Below are positions 31,200 to 42,312 of a stretch of 64,000 nucleotides of DNA, piece by piece. Source of the stretch: Onchidella celtica (taxonomy: Eukaryota > Mollusca > Gastropoda > Systellommatophora > Onchidiidae); NCBI GenBank assembly GCA_963931925.1, contig OZ007573.1, positions 42,665,711 to 42,729,710 of the forward strand. The letters are read 5' to 3'. The notes below the pieces were generated by a model. That model was not told the DNA's origin, made no database searches, and saw only the letters and a list, made by a program, of their open reading frames with translations. A program made the position numbers and the translations under genes. The first letter of the stretch is position 1, and every line of letters starts with the position of its first letter.

Positions 31200-34135
31200 G
31201 AATCGCGGAATTAGACATCAAGAAGAATGCACCAACAGAAACAGTTGAGCGGCAGGGACAAAATAAGAGTGGTGTCCGGATTAAGCTGCCTACGTTCGAC
31301 GACCAGAAGGACGATATAGACGCCTTCCTTTACAGGTTCGAACTAAATGCACAACTGCAATGGGGGGAGAATAAGAATTTATGGTCCACGTACCTGGCAT
31401 CCTTATTGCAGGGTCGAGCGTTAACCTACTTTAAAGAGTTACAGCGCGAAGACGTGCATGATTACGATAAGCTGAAGTCTTTGCTGCTTCGCCGATTTGC
31501 GCGTACGGAGGAATATTTCCGGGAGAAGTTTAGGCGAGCACGTGCGGATACCAGGGAGGACTTTGCTGCCTTCGTCGCCAGATTGACGGAGTATTTCGCG
31601 AACTGGTTGGACTTGTCGCATGTTGGCACAGATTTTGTTAAATTGAAGGACCTAATGATCCGTGACCAGCTATACGCGTCGTGCCATAAGGATTTAGTGG
31701 CTTTTCTTAAGGAAAACGAACCCGCGACGGTGCAGGAGGCGTCAAAGTTGGCGGAAGCATACCGTACGGCACATCCGTCCAAACCAGTCGCGAGGGCGTA
31801 CGTGCAGGATGCTGGTTACGTCGCCGTTGTTGAGGGGTCGCCGACAGGACATAGTAGAGACAGGTCGCGTCAGCGCGGTGGCTTTAAGGGGCAAGCCCAG
31901 GTCCCACGTAGGGGGTATTGCCAATCACCTGCATATGGAGCCGGTAAGTTTGACCGAGCAGGAGGGCGAGATCGCGGTAATGGCCGAGGGCGTTTCGTAA
32001 CCTTTGCCGATGATCGACGGCAGAGGGACTTTAGTTCCGGTCGTGATGGGTCACGGGGACCCAGGTCTAGCGGAGCACAGGGAGCGGAGTGTTGGACTTG
32101 CGGACGCGTAGGGCATTTTTCTCGGGATTGTAGGGCCGCGAAATGTTGGAACTGCGGAAGAGCAGATCACATTAGCGTAAATTGTCCTGCAGGTACGATA
32201 GCGGCGAACGTGGATGGCAATCATAGTAGCTCCACTCAATGTTCCCCGAGTAAGTTTCACCATGCGGCCGCGCGTGTTACATCGGACAACGGAGGCGGAC
32301 AGTATTCTAAGTGTCCCAGTTGTGAAAAATTATTATCTTCCGGTGTTTTGCCTTGTGGGAGAAAGATTCCCGTTATTAATTCATGTCATACAGGGGGTGG
32401 TCTTAGGGTTTATTCGGGGTTTGTTGGGGACGAACCGGTGTCGGTTTTGCGTGATACAGGATCTACCGTTGTAGGAGTGCATAGAGACTGCATTCACGAG
32501 TCACAGCTTACAGGTGAGACTGTCCCATGCATTCAATTTTCAGGGGCCATTGAGAAATTACCCATGGCAAAGATAGTGATTGATACACCTTTTCTTAGCG
32601 GGGAAGTCGAAGCAGTCGTTGGGTTTTTTCCAGGCGCCCAGCTCATCATTGGTAATGTATCTCGGGTAGTTTCCCCTTCTGAAGAGCATGTACAGGCATG
32701 GTCACAGTCTAAAGGTATTGACTTTTGTGCCGCAGTCGAGACACGTCGACAGGTAGCTGATAAGGGTAAAGTTAGCCCTTTGGCAACGCCAGCGGTCAAC
32801 CTTGATATCACACTAGAGCGCTTGGCGAAATTACAAAAGGAGGATCCATCATTGAGTCCATGCTTTGGGGAGGCGCGAACAGAGAAAACGAGGAAGTATA
32901 AGAACGGGTCATCTTCCTTTCTTATCCAGGGGGGCATTCTGTTCCGTAAGTATGTGACAGTGGCTTTCGTTCTAAAGCAGGTCGTTGTGCCAGCGTTGCT
33001 AATTGCAACAGTATTGCGGTTGGCCCACGATGTTCCACTAGCGGGTCATATGGGAATAGCTAGAACCAAAGAAAGAGTCCTCAAGAATTTTTATTGGCCA
33101 TCAATCCACAGAGATGTACGGTTGTATTGTAAGACGTGCAGTGCGTGCCAAAAGACGACGCACAAGGGTCGTACACCCCAGGCTCCTCTTCAGAATATCC
33201 CCACGGTTTCAGAGCCTTTTAAGAAGGTTTCGATTGACCTTGTTGGCCCCATTCACCCAGCTACTGATAGGGGGAATCGGTTTTTTTTAACGGTCATTTG
33301 TAATGCTACGAGATGGCCAGAGGCGGTTCCGCTTCGTACCATAACGTCAGAGGCAGTCGCGGAGGCGTTGTTTGGAATCTTCGCTAGAGTGGGAATACCG
33401 GAACAGATTTTGTCTGATAGGGGCGCGCAATTTACGTCGGATATGATGAGGGAATTGTTTCGCTTATTTAGCATACAGCCCATCACTACCACCCCATATC
33501 ATCCACAGGCTAATGGCATGTGCGAGAGACTAAACTCGACGCTAAAGTCGATGTTGCGTAAGGTAGCTGCTGATCGCCCTAAAGATTGGGATAGGTATAT
33601 CCCTGCAGTATTATTTGCGTATAGGGAGGTACGTCAGGAGTCAACAGGATTCTCTCCGTTTGAGATGTTGTATGGTCGTAGTCCTAGGGGTCCAACTGAT
33701 GTTCTTCGGGACATGATGACGTCGCCATCATCGGGAGACGATGAGCAAATTTCAGTGTTTCAGTACCTTGTTGATTTAAGAGAGAGATTATCTTCAGCGC
33801 GCACTATTGCGGAAGAAGCTTCTAGTATCGCTTCAAAAAGAGCAAAAAACTATAAAAATAGAGGATCTAAACTGCGAATTTTTAAGCCAGGAGACAAGGT
33901 TTTATTGTTATTGCCTACGGATCATAATAAGTTATTAATGACATGGAAAGGTCCGTATACTATTGAGCGAGTCGTTTCGAAGGTAGATTATGCTATTCAG
34001 ATTGATGGATCAGTTAAGGTTTTCCATGTTAATATGCTGCAGAGATTTTATGAGAGACCAGAGTATCTGTGTGCTCAGACGAAACCAGTGGAGCGTGTCA
34101 TACGTCGTCATGGTCTGAACATATTCAGACACTAA
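31175..34135 (+). CDS. Gag-Pol part of element 1: capsid, zinc knuckles, protease, integrase
   Basis: One frame is open from 31175 to the stop at 34133-34135. Capsid-like gag comes first (FELNAQLQWGENK, LLRRFARTEEYFREKF). Two CCHC knuckles follow (about 32090-32131 and 32144-32185: C-x2-C-x4-H-x4-C). The aspartic protease motif RDTGST is at about 32449-32466. The integrase HHCC module (HDVPLAGH ... CKTCSACQ, 33027-33152) precedes the integrase core with DLVGP, LSDRGAQF and CERLN, giving D-61-D-35-E by count. The C-terminal WKGPY module is at about 33945. The frame then ends just where the reverse transcriptase should begin. Gag and pol lie in one frame without an internal stop. The start at 31175 is only the edge of the open frame, not a real initiation site. 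Confidence 0.9.
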   Translation, partial: ERETEARVRIAELDIKKNAPTETVERQGQNKSGVRIKLPTFDDQKDDIDAFLYRFELNAQLQWGENKNLWSTYLASLLQGRALTYFKELQREDVHDYDKLKSLLLRRFARTEEYFREKFRRARADTREDFAAFVARLTEYFANWLDLSHVGTDFVKLKDLMIRDQLYASCHKDLVAFLKENEPATVQEASKLAEAYRTAHPSKPVARAYVQDAGYVAVVEGSPTGHSRDRSRQRGGFKGQAQVPRRGYCQSPAYGAGKFDRAGGRDRGNGRGRFVTFADDRRQRDFSSGRDGSRGPRSSGAQGAECWTCGRVGHFSRDCRAAKCWNCGRADHISVNCPAGTIAANVDGNHSSSTQCSPSKFHHAAARVTSDNGGGQYSKCPSCEKLLSSGVLPCGRKIPVINSCHTGGGLRVYSGFVGDEPVSVLRDTGSTVVGVHRDCIHESQLTGETVPCIQFSGAIEKLPMAKIVIDTPFLSGEVEAVVGFFPGAQLIIGNVSRVVSPSEEHVQAWSQSKGIDFCAAVETRRQVADKGKVSPLATPAVNLDITLERLAKLQKEDPSLSPCFGEARTEKTRKYKNGSSSFLIQGGILFRKYVTVAFVLKQVVVPALLIATVLRLAHDVPLAGHMGIARTKERVLKNFYWPSIHRDVRLYCKTCSACQKTTHKGRTPQAPLQNIPTVSEPFKKVSIDLVGPIHPATDRGNRFFLTVICNATRWPEAVPLRTITSEAVAEALFGIFARVGIPEQILSDRGAQFTSDMMRELFRLFSIQPITTTPYHPQANGMCERLNSTLKSMLRKVAADRPKDWDRYIPAVLFAYREVRQESTGFSPFEMLYGRSPRGPTDVLRDMMTSPSSGDDEQISVFQYLVDLRERLSSARTIAEEASSIASKRAKNYKNRGSKLRIFKPGDKVLLLLPTDHNKLLMTWKGPYTIERVVSKVDYAIQIDGSVKVFHVNMLQRFYERPEYLCAQTKPVERVIRRHGLNIFRH

Positions 34136-34164
34136 CAGTAATTTTTAAACGATTGCGTCATTTT

Positions 34165-34883
34165 GGGTTAAGTTAACTGCTAAACCCGCAAAGATGGATT
34201 TGGCATGTCCAGAAATAGTATTCTTAGGACATCTCGTGGGTAGAGGTATTCAGAGACCTGAAATAACAAAAATTGAGAAATTAGTAGGGTTGCAAATCCC
34301 TAAGACAAAGAAACAAGTGAGAAGCTTAGTGGGAATTTTAAATTATTACAGGAAGTTCATTCCTAACTTTTCCTCCTTGTCATCTCCTCTTACTGACCTT
34401 ACTAAGAAGGGACAGCCCGATAAGGTCCAGTGGACGTCTGATTGTCAGACAGCATTTGATAAATTGGTGACAGCATTATCATCGTCACCTATTCTGATAT
34501 TGCCAGATTTTCGATCTAAATTTATCCTCAGAACAGATGCATCGGACTCTGTTATCGGCGCTTGTCTTCTACAGGAGAAGAACGAATGTTTCCATCCTGT
34601 ATGTTATGTCAGTCGAAAGTTATTGCAGAGAGAAAGGAAGTATTCTGTAATGGAGAGGGAGTGTCTTGCCATTGTGTGGTCCGTCCAAAAATTAGGACGT
34701 TATCTGATGGGACGAGAATTCTACATCCAGACAGACCACAAGCCACTAACGTTTTTGTCTAAGAATCGTTCATCCAGCCCTCGCTTATCTAGATGGGCAT
34801 TGGCTTTACAGCCGTATACGTTCGTCATTCAACCGATTCCAGGAACCAGCAATCATATCGCCGACTACCTTAGTCGAGCTTAG
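34165..34883 (+). CDS. Partial reverse transcriptase plus RNase H, element 1
   Basis: The frame begins after a 5-bp duplication (GTTAA, near 34165-34174) that breaks continuity with the upstream remnant. It has the late RT motif IVFLGHLVG, RSLVGILNYYRKFIPNFS and the RNase H motifs RTDASD, ERECLAIVW, TDHKPL and NHIADYLSRA. The catalytic (Y/F)xDD box and all earlier RT motifs are missing. RNase H looks complete and would remove RNA from RNA-DNA hybrids. It could act only with an RT supplied by another copy. Confidence 0.9.
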
Positions 34884-35321
34884 GTGAAGATTTCAGTGGC
34901 TTACACATCGGAGGACAGTAACATTCGACAGACAGAACAACGAAGAGTCGCAGATTGTGCACAATTGGAAACGTATGTCAGCAGAAATTGGGAAACATAT
35001 GAACATTGACAGTGATCTGTGTGAACGAGTCGTCGATCTTAAAATATTGACATTATAAATATTATATGAAGAATGCTTGATAGGTTGATTGATTTTGATT
35101 CTGTATTAGGTATTATGTTTTAGTTAGGTATTGATGATGTGATACATATATGCATAGTGCAGGGCAAATTGATCGCCATATTTTCCCCTGATTTCGGTAT
35201 CATATGTGCTATAGACATTAGTAGATCATTTTTATGTAAATATTGCTCACGCTCACTCGTTGACAAGTATCTTGATGCGATTTGAAATTAATTGCATTAA
35301 TGTTTTGGGGGTGGGGGATGA
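34884..35321 (+). other. 3' untranslated region and polypurine tract of element 1
   Basis: No open frame. The end reads GGGGGTGGGGGATGA (about 35307-35321) directly before the 3' LTR, a polypurine tract for plus-strand priming. Confidence 0.8.
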
Positions 35322-36078
35322 TGTCACGAGCGAGTGAGCGGGGGTCAATGAGTGCGGGGAAGGGAATTGAAGCGTGCATGTTGTGAGTGAAGTTGAGGCC
35401 TAGTAGAGGCAAAATCTGATTAGTCAGATCACTGCAAGTTAAGAAGTCCAAGGGGACAGACGTGAGAGAGCAGTCGGGAGATTGTGTGTTTTCCAGTGAT
35501 GTCTGGTGCCGGGGTCGGGCAGAGAAGCCACCCGCGGTGAGCGGTCTTGTGCCGGGGTTGGGCCGAAGGCTACCCACAGGCCTGCCTGAGTGAAGCTGTC
35601 GCGCCGGACAGCGGGAGCACATGAGTCGTGGCAGTCTGGCCACAGACAGGGACGTTGTTATTGTCCTTGTTGCTATTAATATGTTAATGTGCTATTGAGA
35701 TACTAATGTGCTATTGAAATATTAATTTGCTATTAAGACATCGAGGGGAGGTTGAGATACGGAGATTAGGTTGAGCAGGAGCCAATAAGAGAGGCCAGCA
35801 AGTAATATATAATTATATGGATGTGAGGCTGAGGCCAGAGCATAGTTAGAAAGTAACTATCGGGTTGTGGACCCGGAGAAGAGTGAATGTGGGGAATGCT
35901 GACCATTGAATGGTATTTGAATTGAGTTAATGTAATGTATGTAATTGCACAGATATCTTATTTTTATATATAATAAATGTGTGAGTCTGTTTGGTTGTTC
36001 TGTTAAGTGTTATACTTGTTCGTTCGTGATTGTTGTCCTGTCATAATTATTACATCTCCCAGTCTGAGATTTGTGACA
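35322..36078 (+). repeat. 3' LTR of element 1
   Basis: 757 bp, starting TGTCACGAGCGAGTGAGCGG and ending GAGATTTGTGACA. Followed by the TGCTC duplication. Confidence 0.93.
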
Positions 36079-36083
36079 TGCTC

Positions 36084-36240
36084 CTTTGGATAATTCAGAA
36101 ACCCTGGCACGGGCTACTACAAAGGGAGGGCATCTTTTGTTATGCAAGTATTTTTTCCAAAGTTCTGCCTGTCGACTTCTGCAATATTTTGACTTAGTAC
36201 AGATTCTTCCCGAGACTGTCGAAGATTCTTCTGAAGGCAC
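36084..36240 (-). pseudogene. Target-side remainder upstream of element 1, possibly P-like
   Basis: A minus-strand frame (about 50 codons, Lys/Arg-rich) reaches the target duplication. It should be the upstream continuation of the P-like copy at 28306-29233, but I recognise no motif. Confidence 0.3.
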
Positions 36241-37399
36241 CAGGACTTTCTTCTCTCCGCAGTAACCTATTGTCGCAACGAGTTTTTAATTGTTTCTACC
36301 CTTTTGTCATCTCCAGCATCGTCTATATATCTGGGGCGCCAAGTTCATTTTGTCGTGATGAGAAAATGAGGAAAGGGGGGGGGGGTGGATTTGGAGAATG
36401 GCTGGGAGGGCGCCTTTCACCAGTCGTTTTCTCAATGTCTTCTACTACCGTCCTTAGTTCCAACATGCATGTCTGGCCTAGATACGCCGATTGAGCCATA
36501 GTTACCTGTCTCGCTGATTGTACCTCGTCAGTCATGAAATGTAACCATTTTTAATGCTATTAATAGTTTTAGTTGCCTCTTGGCAGAAATGGGATATTGA
36601 TTATGTCCTTTGCCCCTATGTCACTTAGATATCAGCTCCATACCCGATACCGCCGATACCTGATAATGATATAATTATTATCCAAGAATAAGCGATTCTT
36701 AGTGGCCCATCGCTGCAGTGACGAAGCTATCACATAACATGGGCTGTCTCGTGTCTCGTTCATCCTAGTCGAGGACGCGACAGCGAAAGGTCATTCAAGG
36801 GTCAGTGGCAGCTATGACCAGACAGGTTCTACCTTCTGTTTTACCGCCCAAAAAGGTGGGCAGAAATATTTTATGATTAATAGAATTATTTTCTAACCTG
36901 GACCCACAGTATGTCTTGTCCTCCCCGAAAGAGTCAAAGATCTGCGACTTAATTAAAAAACGTTTATAACACGTCTGCAATACCCTTTTCAAATATACAC
37001 AAAACTTTTGAAAATTTGACCAATGTAATGTCGAAACCAATATGCAACTATTTAATTCCTGTTTGTGAAGTGGGTCTAGATCTACAATACAATAGCTGAT
37101 AATGCAAACAAATTTAATGAATATATCTACAACAATATAAATTATGGTCTCTCCCACTCACCGTAATAATGAATCGTTTGCAAATATCAAGGGTGCAAGA
37201 TAAATAATATATCCAACACGATCGTCAGTGAATCACTGAATGAGTCAAGTGAAGTTGCATCTCACCCAAAATGGCGGTGCGCATACTTCCTGTAGTCACG
37301 AAAATTTGGGTTTATTTCGCTTCTGGTAGTTCCCTATTATGTGGTCTGCATTCCCCGATAGGCCGAGAAGAAGCCAAAAACCTTCATTAGCACCTCATA
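36241..37399. other. No gene recognised
   Basis: A G-rich run at 36376-36388 and AT-rich sequence. No coding motif. Confidence 0.4.
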
Positions 37400-37515
37400 A
37401 AGCACACCGTGCCTCCACTTTTGTCACGTTTCCTTTGTCACCGAGACTGACGTCATTCGGCAAAACCACCAAAAAGGAAGCCGAAATGGAAACGAAACCG
37501 AAGCCGCTGTGTCTG
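37400..37515. repeat. Short copy of the 80-300 repeat
   Basis: GTGCCTCCACTTTTG near the left and CGAAACCGAAGCCGCTGTGTCTG at the right end are inverted relatives. The inner part GAGACTGACGTCATTCGGCAAAA matches both halves of the 80-300 copy. Confidence 0.5.
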
Positions 37516-38332
37516 GGCTCTTAGCGTAAGCTGAGAGTAAACCTGTAGGATATCTATTGTTATTACATGTACGTGTAATGGTCCCCTAGTTTTGCGCTCT
37601 AAGGGTGCATATTTTAAAGCCTTTTTTGACTCCAGAACTTGAGAGCTCCTCCGAAATACTCCTAACAACGGCCTTGATTAGTCTTTCAGAGGTTTTTTGC
37701 TTGAAATTGTCAGGGATTCAATAAGATATAGGGTTGAGGATTTAAGGCTTTATTAGGGACAGGTACATACACGTACGCGCTCCTAGAGCAAAACGTTTGG
37801 GGATGGAGCGTACAAGCAACAACAGCCATAATCAACTGTGAGCGATAATAAGTTTTAGCATACCATCCTCCTTCTACCAAGCTCTACCTGATGGAGACTT
37901 GTTTCTCATCTATAGTTTGTTAGGAAACGGAAAAGTGATAGCTGCTGATTCTGGGATTACCGCCGGAAAGATGGCAACACAGTCAAACAACTCAGGGCAA
38001 AGGCTGAAGAATAGAGTTATACAAGGTTAAAGTTGCTATAAATGAAATATAGACAGTTTACAAATTTATAAAACAAACTATATTACATGATACTGACATA
38101 AATTATTGTTATTCATGGTAGTAGAGAGTAGAGAAACGACTGAATAGTAACATTAGCAACGTCTTGCGCTTGGCAGCATGCCAAGAAAGTGACTGTTTAA
38201 CTGTCAATGGGTTTTAGGTCTTTATTTGAGGAGGTTCCGCTGACCTAGGCATTTACACCTCACTTTTCTTGTTTTTATTTTTCTTGTTCTTGTCTCTGTG
38301 TGTTTCTGTGGTAGCGTCTAGTCTTTAGGATT
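37516..38332. other. No gene recognised
   Basis: AT-rich sequence without repeats or coding motifs that I can support. Confidence 0.4.
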
Positions 38333-38600
38333 TTGCCCAGGCAGCGGCCGTGTTCGGCCTGCTCTTCTTGACTTCCAGCTGCCAAGATAATTTGCACACC
38401 GGCCCTCCGAATTTTCTGTCCTTATCCGAGAAGACTTGGTGTTCGATCCTACCTACAATGGGATCAGAGACATCACCCCCACCCCCAAAGAAAGAAAGAA
38501 ATTGAACAATTCCATCATGCCTGCACAGACCGGAGATCGAACCCGGTACCTTCGGCATGAGAGGCGAGTAACTTGGCTTCAGACTAACTGTGGGCAACCA
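38333..38600 (-). mobile_element. tRNA-derived SINE, minus-strand copy
   Basis: On the minus strand the head has GGTTCGATCTCCGG (B-box-like, about 38529-38542), then CTTCTCGGATAAGGACAG, and the tail CAGGCCGAACACGGCCGCTG. Same family as 13990-14270. The middle carries a GGGGGTGGGGGTGATG variation and the conserved GCGCACGTTAAAG section is lost. Confidence 0.78.
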
Positions 38601-41600
38601 GCCTGAATGAATGACTGAGGCAAGATGCCGTGTGGCTGGGGGAGCACACATCCAACATCTGTAAAATGAAGCAATAAACTTCAATAGTTTCTCTATAACG
38701 CCATGGACGGTGAGTGTCAATATCTCAGATAGTTTGGGTTTATTACCTTTTTAAAACTGCCTGTTTCTTTTGTAATAAGACCCTGTATTGGATCAAATTA
38801 AGCTTGCATTTATACACTTTCTTTACTGCGGAGCAGGAAAGTGGAGATACCTTTTCAATATCTTATTTTAATAGGCTCGTCCTAATATATGTTGATTCGT
38901 TGGCTTTATCATCGCTTCTGATATCCCAAAGGAGAAAGTAGCACCTGAAGAGTGTTTTCACAAATTTAATATCCTTAACAATTTCGTGGAAAGCTGAGAT
39001 ACTTAGTCATCATAAGCAAACAAGCCACCTAACCCAGAGTTAAACAGTTTGCATTCTTTGTCATTATCGACTCCGCGAGCCGGATTACACAGTCTGGACT
39101 GAATAGGAACCTGGAAGAAAGAAAACTAATCTCGTAAACGGTGGAAACCAAACTGCCTATTACTAATAGATTAATGCTTATTAATATTTTTTGAAACTCA
39201 GTAATCAAAATGTCCAAAACTGCTGCCGAAGTCAAGATGAAATGGACATAAGCCTTATAGTTTTTGTATCGTGCTCACTGCCAACTTTCCCACCTATCTA
39301 CTGGCTATCTACAGTGAAGCAGTTTTTTTCCCCTCTCCTACAAAGCGGTGAAAGAGAGCCAGGCAATTCAGTTATGAGTGTGGGGCTGTTGAAGTCTTGC
39401 CATTCTAGATGACTGAGGCCCCGGGGTAAATGCCATTTTGGGGATGTCTGAACAGGTAGTGTTTGTGCACTTAGGAAGATGACATAATGGACCGGATTAC
39501 TACTTGGCGCTATGTACAGGACTCTTAAAATGGCACATTTTGTACCGGCGGGGTGTAGTGGTGGGTGGATGGGGGTAGAACGTTTATTTCATTCCTTGCA
39601 TTATATTTAAAAGCTCATCTTAAAGATTTTCACAGGGGGAGGGGGGGGGGGGAGCTTCCAACCCTCCCTCCCAGATTTTTGCGTACCTTACAATAATAAT
39701 AAAAAAACAACAACAACAAAACTCGCCCGATTTTTCACACGCCCTACCGCCGTTCACACAGCTCGGATTTGCGTGACATTTTTTTACAAGTGCCTTGTTT
39801 TGGGCCTGCAGAAGGTTCTTTTCTATATTTGGAGACTTGAAAGGGCGGGAGGGGAAGCAGTTTTTTGAGTTTCCTCTGTGTCGCTGATGTCGCTCCCAGA
39901 TCCCTTCTTTTCCACGACCACATGATGTGATCATCCTTATGTTCATTACTAAAGACTGCTCCCTTGCTGCCCAGACTATGGCGCATGCTCATTTCATGAT
40001 AAGGTTCGCCTCGAATGCTGGCAGGGTGCTTAGGGTATAAACGCCCAAGGGAGTGCAGGAAGGCTTACGTAAAACAGACAAACAAACAAACAAGTAAACA
40101 AATAACTAAATACATCTAAAGGAACGGGTAAGGTGAGGCAGACCTATTCTAATCACCCAAAATCTGAAACTACAGCAAGTTTATGATAAATATTAATAGT
40201 AACATGGTCTTGTTTTCAACGTACATTCTGCCATTTGGCTCTTCAACAGCGTCATGGCAGTTTATGGCTTCCTCGGTCAAATTCCGGGCATGATTACATT
40301 AATATAGCATCAGCAGAAAAGAAATTAATCTGATTAGGCCACACATTAGATCTCCAATAACACTAGAATTACCTTTCATCGCCCATTACACTGTTTCCTT
40401 TCTTTGAAAGTCTAGAAAATTCCAGCCGGTGCGCCTTATGTATACTTCACTTGGTGAGAGTGCACACAAGCAGTGAATTCAAATTATCTCACATGATTAT
40501 AGTTCGTTATCGTTTTATTTATTTTTTTACCCATTTGTTTTCAAAAGTATTTAAACCAGCTTTATTTTGTTGTTACCAGATGAACCTGGAGTTAATCTGA
40601 AAAGTCTTGTAATAGTATATCGGTACAAAAAACCGAGTGATTTAGTGAGTGGCGGACGGGGAATGCTTGAATGGATTTCTGTAGGGGTAGATAGACAGAG
40701 AAAGCGAAATGTCAACGCGAAAGGGAACGGAATAGGAAAGAATAGATCCAGCCCTAACAATGCGTTGTGGATTGTCTGTTAACCGAAGTCCAGTTATCGG
40801 GTCAACAAAGGCTATTCTTTCATACAGTCAGCGGCGTGTCCATAGCGTGACCATTATGGGCCCAGGCCCTCCATGTTTGTAGTACAAGTGCAGCCTATCT
40901 TGTATCGCTAACGGTAGTTGATGTTGAGCATGTGTATGTTGTCAGGGAAGTGATGGGCGTTGGGGGAGTTCAGGGTGAGTTTGAAGAGTTTAGCCAGGCG
41001 ACGGAAGTGCATTGAGATCCGGCACAAAGAATCTCTTGCAACTGTTTCTCTATCTGATTCCCCAGGAAATACCAATCTCTTCCACAGAAACCACAAAAAC
41101 AAATAATCTTAATATCTTTTTGAACTTAAATTCATAACTTAACCTGTTTCGTAAGTCTGTGCATGGCTTCGAACTATATATCAGTCGGCGGTGATGGAAA
41201 TCTAAAAATGAATATTTCTATCGCGGAGCAACTCTAATGTAAGCCAGCATATTCCGAAATTTACAATTCACCCCAAGCTTATTGGATACCATGAGACTTT
41301 AAGGAACGTATCTACTTCAAGTCTAATGACGTATCCCCACAGAAAAAAATAAACGATCGCCGCCCTTGGCCAAAGTCCAGTTCTGTTACACCTTTCGGTC
41401 AGTGGCAACACGCCAGGGTGCTTTTGTGCTAGAGGTACCAGAGACCTCAGACGTGACGCATGGTCAGTTACAACGAGTGACCGTTAGCTTAGCTAACGTT
41501 GTTCTTTCACCACTTTCTTTATTCACCACTGGACATAGCCGGACGTATTGCTGTGGACTACTTAGCACCATGGATGCCCATATCTCTCTCTAGACTGCCT

Positions 41601-41897
41601 CTCTGGGATTCTACTTTACAAGTAAGTCAATAGTATTTTATTACATTTTCTGCAGTTCACGTGCTTATGTGCTACCGGATCAATTTTGCCATAGCTAATT
41701 AAGTAAGTCTTCTGTATGATGTAAGCGATGTGTGAGCACTGAAGCCAGTGGCAGCTCGCATGTCTAAATAATGAATGTCTCTAGAGAAAGAGAGATTCAT
41801 TACTTCAGGCTTTGCACAACTCAAAAGCAGCAAACGGCCACATTGATCACAGAGAATTGGCTATGGGCCACAAGAGTAAATTTTTAAACTAAATAAT
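38601..41897. other. 3.3 kb without a confident gene
   Basis: G runs (39639-39652), a CAAA-type simple repeat (40078-40110) and scattered short frames. At 41570-41625 an ATG-containing stretch is followed by ACAAGTAAGT, which could be a first-exon donor, but no protein is recognised. Confidence 0.4.
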
Positions 41898-41901
41898 AAC
41901 T

Positions 41902-41930
41902 CGTCGGTGTGATGCAACACTCCGGTAACT
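41902..41930 (+). repeat. Element B left terminal inverted repeat
   Basis: 29 bp from CGTCGG, followed by ACCA and a T12 run. Pairs with 45125-45153. Confidence 0.82.
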
Positions 41931-42051
41931 ACCATTTTTTTTTTTCAAAATCTACTTTTTTGACTGATCTCATAGTATCGAATACGGCGAATTTTGTGTC
42001 AAAATCGCAGAGCTGTAGCTTAATAAATAAGCGAGATATGGCATGGTAAAA

Positions 42052-42243
42052 CATTCCTGTAATCGAGTTTTGTGCTGAAGCGTTAAGCAACAAGCCTGCA
42101 TATGCTCATACAGGATTGTAGCCCAAATGTTTCGGTGCAACATACCTGTATGTTGGCTTATACAGGGTTGTTGCGTAACGTTCATCAGATAATAAGAACC
42201 GGCTGATCAAAGACACATACATGCATGTACAGGAATGTGGCAC
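42052..42243 (+). promoter_or_regulatory. Element B left subterminal motif array
   Basis: CATTCCTGTAATC (42052), CATACAGGATTGTAG (42107-42121), the palindrome CAACATACCTGTATGTTG (42138-42155), TATACAGGGTTGTTG (42159-42173) and TGTACAGGAATGTGGCAC (42226-42243). The core is a variant of the terminal CACTCCGGTAACT box. Likely binding sites for the transposase, by inference. Confidence 0.6.
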
Positions 42244-42312
42244 AAATCTCTTAGGCTTCCTTAACTTTCAATTCTTTTCTAATCGAGCACCGGTAATCCT
42301 CTGCCTCTTCAT

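Larger units (their letters stand above)
29234..36078 (+). mobile_element. Gypsy-type LTR retrotransposon 1 (Gmr1-like order), 6.85 kb
   Basis: The two LTRs (753 and 757 bp, about 1 percent different by eye) begin TGTCA and end TGTGACA. TGCTC is on both sides (29229-29233, 36079-36083), a perfect 5-bp duplication. The primer site matches the tRNA-Pro type. Order: gag, two zinc knuckles, protease, integrase, then a partial reverse transcriptase and RNase H. Integrase before RT is the Gmr1-like arrangement, not standard Ty3/gypsy. The gag frameshift and loss of the N-terminal RT make it non-autonomous. Confidence 0.93.

Noticed and set aside
31439..33492. Minus-strand frames of 60-134 codons inside LTR element 1
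   Set aside because: They are antisense shadows of the gag-pol frame; the plus strand carries all recognised motifs.
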